From: JAICLL01 sp035252155
GTDB taxonomy: Bacteria; Planctomycetota; Planctomycetia; Pirellulales; JAICIG01
DNA: 27,234 nt
Reading direction: 5' to 3'
NCBI GenBank assembly: GCA_035252155.1
Contig: DATFDL010000587.1
Location: 1 to 27,234, forward strand
Part shown: piece after piece, positions 8,495 to 16,000 of the stretch
How positions within the stretch are numbered: position 1 is the stretch's first letter
Layout: the number at the start of each line of letters is the position of its first letter
Notes under the pieces: generated by a model
Databases searched by the model: none
Seen by the model: only the letters and a program-made list of their open reading frames with translations
Told to the model about the DNA's origin: nothing
Position numbers and translations under genes: made by a program

Positions 8495-8979
8495 TAGTTC
8501 GCAGCCTCTTGCAATCTCTCGGCGGCATGCTGCACTGCCCGCACGATCTTGTCGTAGCCGGTGCAGCGGCAGAGGTTGTTGGCCAGCTCGAAGCGGATTT
8601 GTTGTTCGGTCGGACTGGGGTTTCGGTCGAGCAGCGCCTTGGCGGTCACAATAAAGCCGGGCGTGCAGATGCCGCACTGCAAGGCGGCGTCTTCCAAAAA
8701 GCACTGCTGAATCGGGTGCAGGTGGGCCTCGTCGGCGATGCCTTCGATGGTGGTGATCTCGGCGCCTTCGGCCTCGACTCCCAGCACCAGGCAGCTATTC
8801 ACCGGCACGCCGTTCATCAGCACTGTGCAGGCGCCGCAGTTGCCGTTGTTGCAGCCCTCTTTAGTGCCGGTCAGCCGCAGTTCGTCGCGGAGCACTTCCA
8901 GCAGGCTCTGCCGGTTCTCGCACAGAAACTCGACCGGCTGCCCGTTGATGGTGGTTTGAAGATGCGATTTTCTAGGCAC
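8494..8979 (-). CDS. [2Fe-2S] subunit of a xanthine dehydrogenase-family enzyme
   Basis: A 161-residue small subunit that passes electrons from the Mo centre through two [2Fe-2S] clusters. The plant-ferredoxin-like N-terminal domain binds one through Cys43, Cys48, Cys51 and Cys63 (GCNNGNCGACTV). The helical C-terminal domain binds the other through Cys102, Cys105, Cys137 and Cys139 (QCGICTPGF and NLCRCTGY). All eight ligands are present and the length is normal. It is the first gene of the minus-strand unit and is translationally coupled to the Mo subunit gene. The FAD-binding middle subunit usual in CoxMSL-type enzymes is not encoded on either side. The flavin step may be encoded elsewhere, or the enzyme may use another acceptor, as in the IorAB-type two-subunit oxidoreductases. 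Confidence 0.92.
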   Translation of the reverse strand: MPRKSHLQTTINGQPVEFLCENRQSLLEVLRDELRLTGTKEGCNNGNCGACTVLMNGVPVNSCLVLGVEAEGAEITTIEGIADEAHLHPIQQCFLEDAALQCGICTPGFIVTAKALLDRNPSPTEQQIRFELANNLCRCTGYDKIVRAVQHAAERLQEAAN

Positions 8980-9314
8980 GGTTGATTACCTTCTTCACAG
9001 TGACCCAATGATTGGACGGACTGGGTGAACGCCTGTCAAGCCGGAGAACGAGGTGGCGGTGTCCTAAAGTTGTGTTGCTGATGTTCCCTCACGGCGGAAC
9101 GTGAAGCCTACTATACGCTCGGCTTCGGTCCTCGCACAGAATGCCGCGCGACGTCGCCGCCGGGCGTACAGTAGCCGTCACGCTCCGCGTGATGTAAGCC
9201 CGTGGCCGGACGGCCACGCCAAGGGTTCACCTGCGACTCGCGTCGAGCTATGATGAGGCGCGTTCGCCGACGCGCGTGGCGAACGCGAAAGGCTCGCAGC
9301 CCGTGGGGCCTGAA
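8980..9314. other. intergenic region between divergent genes, 335 bases
   Basis: No convincing gene is seen. The region must hold the promoters for the xanthine-dehydrogenase-family unit (minus strand) and the nuclease gene (plus strand), but I could not identify clear -35/-10 boxes. Its right part holds the two hairpins listed separately. Confidence 0.5.
9178..9218. repeat. two adjacent perfect hairpins
   Basis: TCACGCTCCGCGTGA (9178-9192) pairs as 6-3-6, and CGTGGCCGGACGGCCACG (9201-9218) pairs as 8-2-8. The sequence around the first (GTAGCCGTCACGC) looks to me like a dispersed planctomycete intergenic repeat; this is recognition from memory. A role is not evident. They could be exonuclease blocks on mRNA or protein-binding sites. 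Confidence 0.6.
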
Positions 9315-10222
9315 ATGTCAACGGACCATTTCCAGTCGATGGCCGCCTATCGCAAGCTCATCGAGCATGCGCACGGCCGATGGCCGGCGTTCACCGCGAA
9401 ACGGCGCGAACGCCTCGTCCAATGGGAGCGCCATCAACGGGTCGCGGAAAAAGTCGCCGAAAACATTCTGGAGGACTTGCTGACCGAAGTCCTCGACTGG
9501 TCGCTTAGCGAGTTGAATAACCAACTCGAGCACGCCGACATCGTCATCACGCAGTTTGGCGTCAAGCGGCTGGTCATCGAGACCAAGCGGCCCGGCTCCC
9601 TGACATGGAATCGCCGTGCGGTCGCCGAGGCACTCGACCAGGCCTGCCGCTACGCGTCCGAGCAGCGAATCAGCACGGTCGCCATCAGCGATGGCCTGAT
9701 GCTCTATGCCGCCGACCTCCAGAACGGCGGGTTGCGCGACCGGCTTTATGTTTCGCTGGCCGCTGCGGCATTTCCGCTGCATCTTTGGTGGTTTAGCCGC
9801 GACGGCATCTATCGCCCGCCAGATCAGGTCAGCGTGACGATGCCCGAAATCGAGCGTGAGCCGCAAGACCGGCAAGTCGGCGGCGCCGCTCAGACCGGCG
9901 GCCGTCTGCTTCACCCGAAGTATAGGCTATCGGCTTCCTGCTTTGCGTATGCCGGCGACGCGAGCAGGCCGGTGACCTGGAAGCTGCCGTACTTGCACGC
10001 CGACGGCAGCGTCGATGAAAGGCGAATGCCAAGGCAATTCAGTGCTTGCTGACGAATTACCGTGGGGCGCGGGTCCGTGGAATTCCCGAAGCGGCCGTTC
10101 CCGACACGTTGGCGCGGCTCGCTCAGGCGGCGGCGCGTCTCGGCAGAATGCCCGAGCAGAATCCCGAGACGGCCGATGTGTATCGGCAGCTTGCAACAGT
10201 GCTTCGCCAGTTGGGCAAGTGA
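9315..10222 (+). pseudogene. frameshifted HsdR-N-like PD-(D/E)XK nuclease-domain protein
   Basis: The first frame gives 245 residues. Residues 40-165 look like the type I restriction HsdR N-terminal domain: Asp75 in ADIVITQ, then VIETKRP with Glu89 and Lys91 as the E-x-K half of the PD-(D/E)XK site, then AISDGLMLYAA. This frame stops at TGA 10051-10053 just after VDERRMPRQ. A different frame continues from about 10030 with AIQCLLTNYRGARVRGIPEA and ends NPETADVYRQLATVLRQLGK at TGA 10222, a natural C-terminus. One missing base at about 10027-10032, for example in the CC before AAGG, would join the two. No methylase or specificity gene is nearby, so this is a solitary nuclease-like protein and not a restriction system. 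The start at 9315 is chosen over 9276 because it begins where the family similarity begins. Confidence 0.72.
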
Positions 10223-10247
10223 GAACCGGGCAATGACCAGGCAGGGC
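10094..10247 (+). repeat. 3' end of the nuclease gene, copy 1 of a duplicated segment
   Basis: This segment is repeated at 10814-10970. The first 29 bases of the two copies are identical, and the likeness continues, with scattered changes, through the stop codon and about 25 bases beyond (GTGAGAACCG, then ACCAGGCA). Similarity past the stop shows a DNA-level duplication and not only related proteins. The DUF433 pseudogene lies between the copies. Confidence 0.8.
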
Positions 10248-10250
10248 AAC

Positions 10251-10605
10251 TTACAGCGGCAAACGCTCGATCACATTTTGCCACTCCGGTGGGTCGGTTG
10301 CCATGGCATTCAACCTCAGCCACACCGGCGAGCGTTCGTCGGCCGTGAGCATCCGATCCACTTCTTCAAGTTCCGCCGTGATTTCGGCATCGATCCTCCG
10401 CCTGGTTATCGTAGTAATAGCCCATGGCCGCATGCACCTCGGCGAGGGCCAAGCGAGGGTGCTGGCGGTGAATCTCATCGGCCGACCAGCCGTAGGCAAG
10501 ATAATCCATCACGATCTGCGCGATACGAACGCGCGGATGCCTTTCAAGCCGTGCCGGCTGTCCGTCCTGTTTAAAGATGTGCGGATAAACAACCGCGTCA
10601 GCCAT
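10251..10605 (-). pseudogene. DUF433-family antitoxin-like gene with a frameshift
   Basis: The first frame reads MADAVVYPHIFKQDGQPARL and then VAQ-type DUF433 sequence (HPRVRIAQIVMDYLAYGWS, DEIHRQHPRLALAEVHAAMG, YYYDNQAE). It then runs out of similarity into DRCRNHGGT. A second frame picks up exactly there as IDAEITAELEEVDRMLTADE and ends ...WQNVIERLPL at 10251. One extra G in GCGGAGGATCG (about 10392-10400) explains the break. DUF433 proteins are winged-helix-like and are often antitoxins of DUF5615/Mut7-C-type PIN toxins. No such toxin is adjacent: the gene is convergent with the nuclease gene and ends 28 bases from it. AGAGGA lies 6 bases before the start at 10605. If the shift is real, the protein is truncated to 79 residues. 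Confidence 0.75.
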
Positions 10606-10813
10606 GTTAGTCCTCTGGCAACGGAGTTTATCAGTAGGCGGCGGATTTCCAAGCGTTCAAGATAACACGAGTGCCCCGCGTTGGGCAGCGACCACTGGGA
10701 GAGTTGCAAGTTGCCTATCTACGAGTTTACACCAAGCTCGGGCGTCACGGACATGCCTGACGGCGGAGTCCCATCAACGGACTGCGCCTTTAAGCCCTCC
10801 GCCCCGAGGATCA
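10606..10813. other. intergenic stretch without a recognisable gene
   Basis: It lies between the DUF433 pseudogene and the second copy of the nuclease tail. No frame here resembles a protein I know. The ribosome binding site of the DUF433 gene lies at its left edge. Confidence 0.4.
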
Positions 10814-10970
10814 GCCGTTCCCGACACGTTGGCGCGGCTCGCACAGGCCGCGGAGCGGCTGGGCAACTTGCCGAAGCAGAATCCTGAATCGGCTGGCGTG
10901 TTTTCGGCAGCTTGCAACCGTGCTCCATCAGTTGGGCAAGTGAGAACCGCACAAGTAACCAGGCAAGGCG
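10814..10970 (+). pseudogene. second, degenerate copy of the nuclease gene 3' end
   Basis: Read as protein, the copy gives VPDTLARLAQAAERLGNLPK then QNPESAGVF, followed after one surplus T in GTGTTTTCGG (about 10900) by RQLATVLHQLGK and TGA at 10941-10943. It is therefore the tail of a protein closely related to the one encoded at 9315-10222, with its own frameshift and no body upstream. Similarity continues about 25 bases after the stop codon. It is a remnant of a duplication or of a second related gene whose 5' part has been lost. Confidence 0.75.
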
Positions 10971-11112
10971 ACGCTAAAATCATTGTGACCTGCTTTCCCG
11001 TCCAATGCCGAGCCGCGGGGTGGCGGCAGCACGGCGGCCGGTATTGCCTGGCGCCCCAATAGCGGGGACGATTAGGCGAACAACTAGTTGACCACTCCCA
11101 GGCGGAGGTACG

Positions 11113-11319
11113 ATGCCAAACGAGGTCGTGAACAGTGCGCTGCCCAGTATGTATTCGGGGGCCTGCATATTCTTTCTTGGGTTCTTGGTGACCCGTTGCG
11201 TCGACTGGGTGACAACCTACTTCAAGCAGCCCAGGCTTCAAAAGTCAGCCGCATCGTTGGGAAGCAGTCTAGCGTCGATGTCGCGATCGACCAGCTCGCA
11301 GCGACGCGCGTTTTTTTGA
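11113..11319 (+). CDS. possible small membrane protein, C-terminus doubtful
   Basis: A 68-residue frame with a good GGAGG five bases before its ATG. Residues 13-32 (MYSGACIFFLGFLVTRCVDW) could form one membrane segment. The last third is Ser/Arg-rich and does not look like a natural protein end. Another frame over 11240-11330 reads KVSRIVGKQSSVDVAIDQLA and TRVFLIVPG, which looks more protein-like, so a frameshift is possible here too. No family is recognised. Confidence 0.3.
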   Translation: MPNEVVNSALPSMYSGACIFFLGFLVTRCVDWVTTYFKQPRLQKSAASLGSSLASMSRSTSSQRRAFF

Positions 11320-11668
11320 TCGTTCCAGGCTGCAATAGGGGACAGGGGACAGGGTATCAGGGGTCAGGAAGTCGAGGGGGCAACAAGGGGAGGGGGCGAC
11401 GGACTAGCGGCCCGCTCAATTCTGAATCCCGAGCGGAAGACCGGAATACTTATTAACGCTTTCGACACTGATCGGAGTCCGCATCGCATTGCTTTGGTCA
11501 GTGAAGATTAGCACGGATCAGTGTTCCTAGACGACTGGCACCAGCCTTATGCTATTTACCAGGGCCGGCGGAGCGGAATCGCTCTTCGCGGAGGGCTACG
11601 TGGCGCTTCCGGGTTCGGCGGGTTTTGAAGCCGGCTTTTCAGTGCGCGAAAGACGATTGCCCCTCAGG
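11320..11668. other. non-coding stretch with a G-rich tract
   Basis: No gene is recognised on either strand. The left part is strongly G-rich on the plus strand (11338-11402), with repeated GGGGACA units. The right part has ordinary composition. Confidence 0.5.
11338..11363 (+). other. G-quadruplex-type sequence
   Basis: Four G-runs of three or four bases separated by ACA, ACA and TATCA fit the canonical G3+N1-7 pattern. More G-runs follow to 11398. It also contains a short tandem repeat of GGGGACA, so slippage could have made it. Confidence 0.6.
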
Positions 11669-12067
11669 TCAGGTTTCCAGGCCAAACTGCGCTTGAGAAC
11701 CAAAATTGCCGAACGTGAAGCGGTTCAAAAAGCGGAAACAGGCGATGCCGTCAAAAGCGGCCGGAGGCGATGGTAGGCCCACCTCCGGGAGTGCCTTGTT
11801 GAAGCCCAGCGTTGGAACTTCAACCCTAAGCAGGTAGGCAGGATAAGAGCCGACATAGGCGCCGCCGAGCACGACGGTTTTGACGGGCCTCGCTCCGCAC
11901 AACAGGCAGTCGTGCTCATCCAACAACAGCTCAAACCCGGAATGCTGACTGCCCGCGCCGGTATCTGCCATAAGACGGCGCACGACTTTCTGACCGCCTG
12001 GAGACTCCGTCAACGTTACTTCGACGATCGGTCGGCCTCGCCACAATGGCCATTGAGCGCGCGGCAT
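11669..12067 (-). CDS. retropepsin-like aspartic protease-fold protein
   Basis: A 132-residue protein with the shape of a single-lobe retroviral-type aspartic protease, which works as a dimer with one Asp from each chain. ADTGAGS (Asp35-Thr36-Gly37) is the catalytic DTG with its usual third-position alanine. The second signature is the hydrophobic-hydrophobic-Gly segment near FDGIACFRFLNRF (105-117), where related bacterial proteins have G-(I/L)-L-G followed by a helix. Between them lie a CLLC pair (Cys54, Cys57) and beta strands. There is no signal peptide or anchor, so it should act in the cytoplasm. Its ATG shares one base with the stop of the upstream DUF5678-like gene (TGATG), so the two are translated together. 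Substrate unknown. It could also be a non-proteolytic relative. Confidence 0.78.
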   Translation of the reverse strand: MPRAQWPLWRGRPIVEVTLTESPGGQKVVRRLMADTGAGSQHSGFELLLDEHDCLLCGARPVKTVVLGGAYVGSYPAYLLRVEVPTLGFNKALPEVGLPSPPAAFDGIACFRFLNRFTFGNFGSQAQFGLET

Positions 12068-12324
12068 CAGCAGAGGGTCCAGATTTCCTCGACAACGTTG
12101 TAGTCGCGGCCTACTTCGACACCAAAGGTCTTGCTCGGATCGGGTTCGATCTGGCGCAGCCGGCGATCGAGCTCGTCCCAGTCGTCGGCGACCGCAACTA
12201 CCTGTCCATTGGCAATTCCAACGAACTTTCCGGCGTACGCCGATGCTGGATTAGTGCGACCTTCTTCGGCCAGTTTATCGGCCAATTCACGGTTCAATTC
12301 TTGCGGTGTCTTCGGGATTGCCAT
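12067..12324 (-). CDS. DUF5678-like small protein, partner of the retropepsin-like gene
   Basis: An 85-residue protein starting at 12324; an earlier in-frame ATG at 12360 is less likely. Residues 29-62 (AYAGKFVGIANGQVVAVADD then WDELDRRL) match the pattern of DUF5678, a small beta-alpha domain of unknown function. In it a strand with G-K-(F/W)-V, a turn with N-G-x-V-V-A and a helix of the type D-x-x-E-L follow each other. The N-terminal 25 residues look helical and charged. GGAGC stands about 9 bases before the start. Because its stop overlaps the protease start, the two products are probably made in fixed proportion. It could be a regulator, adaptor or substrate of the protease; the sequence does not decide. 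Confidence 0.7.
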   Translation of the reverse strand: MAIPKTPQELNRELADKLAEEGRTNPASAYAGKFVGIANGQVVAVADDWDELDRRLRQIEPDPSKTFGVEVGRDYNVVEEIWTLC

Positions 12325-12383
12325 ACGGCGGTTGCTCCGCTGTTCACAGGCTAATCTCAATTCTAGCCCGCCGTGTGGTGAGT

Positions 12384-12402
12384 GCCTAGCTGGGAGCTAG
12401 GC
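12384..12402 (-). terminator. perfect hairpin 3' of the sigma factor gene
   Basis: GCCTAGCTGGGAGCTAGGC forms an 8-bp stem with a 3-base loop, beginning 9 bases past the stop of the sigma factor gene. No U-run follows on the transcript, so it is at best a partial terminator or an RNA-end protector. It also resembles a dispersed intergenic hairpin. Confidence 0.5.
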
Positions 12403-12411
12403 AGTCCCGCA

Positions 12412-13026
12412 TCAAACGCTGGAGGGAGAGGAATGCTGCGTGAATTGCTCTCGGAGCTTTCGGAGGGCGCGGACCCAACGCATGCGAACCGTGGCCGGAG
12501 TGCAACCGAGTCGGGCGGCAATCTGCTCGTGGCTGAGCTGCTCGAAATGTCGCAAGCGTATGAGTTGCTGATCGTCGGGCGGAAGGGCTTCAAGCGCCTC
12601 GGCCAGCAAGAGCGAGGCTTCGCTGGTGGCCGCTTGCTCGGCGGGCGTCGGTTGGTCGCCGCCGGCTAACCGCTCGATGCGCGAGTCGGTCAAGGCGATC
12701 TCGCTTTGCAGACGCTCGATACCGCCGCCCCGCTTCTGCGTGCCAAACCGCGCACGCCCCTGCTGCAAGACGACGCGCCGCAAAATCATCCGCAGCCACG
12801 CCAGACGCTCGGCCTGCGTCGTGCCGCGGAAGGCGCCCAAGCCCCGCCAGGCGTCGAGCAGGGTTTGCTGAACGATGTCCGACGCCTCCACACGCCCGCG
12901 CAGGCCGGAGGGCAGTTCACGCTCGGCGACCATCTTCAGCCACGGCCGCAGCGACCCCAGCGACCAACTCGACGACAGTTGCCGCTCGGCGCTGAGCACC
13001 TCGTCGGGCACGACTTCATCCGACAT
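12412..13026 (-). CDS. ECF-type RNA polymerase sigma factor, planctomycete kinase-linked type
   Basis: A 204-residue sigma factor with only the two domains of the extracytoplasmic-function class. Region 2 covers about residues 25-95 (ASDIVQQTLLDAW and AWLRMILRRVV, the core-binding and -10-recognition helices). Region 4 covers about 142-194 (LPPDDQQLIRLRHFEQLSHE then QIAARLGCTPATVRMRWVRA), the -35-binding helix-turn-helix. The linker is Gly/Arg-rich. The start at 13026 overlaps the end of the kinase gene by 11 bases; a start at 13080 would overlap more. No anti-sigma factor gene is present. Its activity is therefore probably controlled by the upstream kinase, in line with the known linkage of ECF groups and Ser/Thr kinases in planctomycetes. 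The phosphorylation itself is inference. Confidence 0.9.
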   Translation of the reverse strand: MSDEVVPDEVLSAERQLSSSWSLGSLRPWLKMVAERELPSGLRGRVEASDIVQQTLLDAWRGLGAFRGTTQAERLAWLRMILRRVVLQQGRARFGTQKRGGGIERLQSEIALTDSRIERLAGGDQPTPAEQAATSEASLLLAEALEALPPDDQQLIRLRHFEQLSHEQIAARLGCTPATVRMRWVRALRKLREQFTQHSSPSSV

Positions 13027-16000
13027 GCGGCCCTCGCTGCCCAAGCCCGTGCGGCGCCCGCCGCCCAATATGCCGAGCAATGAATTGCACGAAACTCCAA
13101 ATCACCAGCCCGGGCGGCAGCAACACGATCAGCGCCACAATCACGCCGGCCAGAAAATGTTGCCAGCTCAGGCGGTAGCGGACGTCGTCGGTCGCCAGCA
13201 GTGCCGGAATCCATTGCACCGCCGCAGTCATGCCCGCCGCCAGAGTGACCATTCCGACCAGCGGCCCTAGCCGCCGCTGGACGATGCTGCGCACGACGAA
13301 GGCCGCGGCGGCCGCCACGATCGTGCCGGAAAACAGCACGATGAACCACGGCTCCTGGCCGCTGCGACCGGCGGGGGCAGCGGTGGTTAGCATCGTATGC
13401 CAGGTCATCAAGCAAGCCAGCGCGGCCAAGGGCGCCAGCGACAACTGGGCCAACGAGAAACGCCGCTTGCGAATCAGCCAAACGATTCCGGCCAGCGGCA
13501 GGACAAAGGCAAACAGGCTCTGCACTCCCCCGCGCGTCAGGCTGGCGATGAGGCTGGTCAGCGTCCGGTCGGAGCTATTCAGCGGCGACGCCACCGGATC
13601 CCGCCAGCCGCGCGGATCTTGTCGCGGCGTGGAAAACGACTTCGCCAGTCGGGCATCAGTCAAAGACTTCTCGACCGTCGCTTCGACGCCGGAGCTGATC
13701 CGCACGCCGTCGCGCTGCTGGTGGACAAGGTGTGGCGTAGCGCCTTTCATCAGCAGTGTCGGTCCATCAGCGGCGAAGGACGGGTGGTCGTAAAGCTCGA
13801 CCCGCGGAACGGTGTAATGCAGATTGCCGGTCGAAAGATCGAGCAAGGTGTCCGATTTTTCCGATCGGAAGATCAGATAGTTCGGGTCCGATGTGGCGAT
13901 CAGCGTTGGGCGATCAACGGAAAGCGGCTGCGATCGCCGCCAAACGATCGTATCGTCGTCGTGGCCATAACCGGTCAGCGAGTCGCGCGTGAAAACGACT
14001 CGCTCGCAGCGTGCGGCGCCGTCTGCCGCCTGATGCAGCCGGCCCTCGCGAATTTGAAGTCGCGAACGTGTGAGCGAGAGCTGTTCCGCCGCATCGTTTT
14101 CGGGGATGACTACCGAGATGATCGACTCGGCGCCGCCGCCGCGTTCGACCGACAAAGAAAGCCCCGCGTCCCTGGCCAGATGGCCAAACCGCCTGGCATC
14201 ACTGGCATAGGCGCGTGAATCGAGCTCGCGCCCGTCGGAAAGCCGCAGAAGACGCACCGCGATTTCGCCCGATCCGCGCTTGTCGATGAAGACGAGATAG
14301 GACTGGCCGTCACCGCCGCTCGCCAGCTCCATGAGCGGCCAAGGGCTGGTGTACGGCCACTCGTGCATGGACAATTGGGTCCGGCACGACCACAGCTCTT
14401 GGCCGTCGCGGCCTGAGATTGCCACCAGCCGGATGGCATTGCCCGGGCTTTCGTCGGGCACAATACAATCGGTCGTCCCGTCGCCATCGGCATCGGCGGC
14501 GAGCGTTTTCACAGGCCGGTGGGTGTTGCTGACCGGCAAGAGGCCGCTCAAGAGGCTTTTTTCCCAAGCGGTTTTGCCCGTGTCCAAGGCGATCTTGCGC
14601 ACCTCGAAGCCGCGCGAGCTGGCAGCCGAGAGATGGGTAGGGCCGGTCAATACGCAGACGTCGGTGGGTCCGTCGCCACCGAGGGCGGCATCGTGCATAC
14701 CGCCGAGCGCGTGATTTGCCAGCGTGGCCCGAACGCGACCCGTCTCGGCGTCGAGGCAGGCCAGGCTGCTTGTCTTGTTGACGAAATCAAGCGTCTGCAC
14801 CAACAGGCAATCTTGGTTCGACGGATCTTGGTTCGAACGCCGCAGGTGGCGGGCCGCGGGCGTCGTGCCGATCGTCGTTCGCCGCCAGAGCACGCGGCCC
14901 AACGGAACATCGACCGCGGCGATCCGGCTCATGGCCCGGTCTTCGAGCAACAGACGCGGCTCACCTGCCGAGTTTCGCCAGCTCTCCAAGACCCAGGGAT
15001 ACCCGGCGACGAGCAGTCCGTTGCCTCCGGCCTCGATCCAGACGGCGGTCTCGCCGCCCAGATCATCGGGCCCCGGCCGCGCGAGGTAATAACCGCCGCC
15101 GGACGGCGACAGGCGCGTGAGGGCCGTCAAGCCGGGCGCTACCAGCGGCAGTTCATCGCGCGTGAGAGAGAACCGCACGCTCAGGCTGTCCAACAACCGC
15201 TCGCGCCCCTCGCCCCAGACGAGCGAGGCTTCGACCACGCCCGGCGACGCCAATCGCAAGTCGTCGATTTCCACCACGCGGGTGAATTGATCGACTTCGC
15301 CGATCTGCTGGTGCGCGAGGTTCAGCCGTTGGCCGCTTCGCCCGCTCACCACGTCGATGTAAATGCTCGCGTTCACGCGCTGCGTGCGAATGGCGTCGAG
15401 ATGGTCGCGTATTGCTTCGCCATAGAGTGAAGCGATGGCCAGGTCGTCGACGCCGTCGGCATCGAGATCGCCCACCAGGCAGATTCGCTCGGGGGCCAGC
15501 TCGGCACAACGCACGCGGACGGGAGTGTTCCAACGTTCGTTGCCCGTTTCGGCGTCGAGACAGCGGATTTCCGTACGCTCGTTATTGAAGACGGCCACGT
15601 CCGCCGCGGCCACCACAAGCTCGTCGAGGCCATCGTGGTCGAGATCGGCGACGAAAGGGAAATCGGTCTGCTCGAACGCCGGGTCGACCAGGTTGGTCTG
15701 CGCGAAAAGCGAGTTGCTCCACAGCGGCTTCGACGTCTTCGGGTCGTAAAGCGCCAGCCGTTCGCCCACCAACATGCCGTAAGCCTTGTCGTCGAGGTAA
15801 TCGACCAAGATGCCCGGCTCGCGGCCCGCGCCGCGCCGAATGGTGCGCGGCGACGTGGCCAACACCGAGCCCGACGGTGCCAGCACGATCGGCTCGCGCA
15901 ATCGTCCGCTCGCCAGCTCCAGCTTCCGGGCTTCACTGGCCGCCGTGACCACCAGCGCGTGCTCGCCGTCGGCCGAGAGTTCGATCGGCGGAGTGACGGG

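Noticed and set aside
7361..8497. A plus-strand open frame of 378 codons
   Set aside because: It is antisense to the xanthine-dehydrogenase-family Mo subunit, whose motifs are complete; the translation is His/Arg-rich without domain character.
10392..10400. Programmed frameshifting in the DUF433 gene
   Set aside because: There is no slippery heptamer with a clear downstream stimulator, and the neighbouring frameshifts are in different contexts.
9315..10970. A restriction-modification locus
   Set aside because: Only an HsdR-N-like domain is present. No helicase part, methylase or specificity subunit was found in any frame nearby.
10774..11241. A minus-strand open frame of 155 codons
   Set aside because: It covers the antisense of the duplicated nuclease tail and has Cys/Pro/Arg-rich random-looking sequence.
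11338..11402. CRISPR array or regular spacer structure in the repeated GGGGACA tract
   Set aside because: The units are too short and adjacent, with no spacers of even length. No cas gene is in the window.
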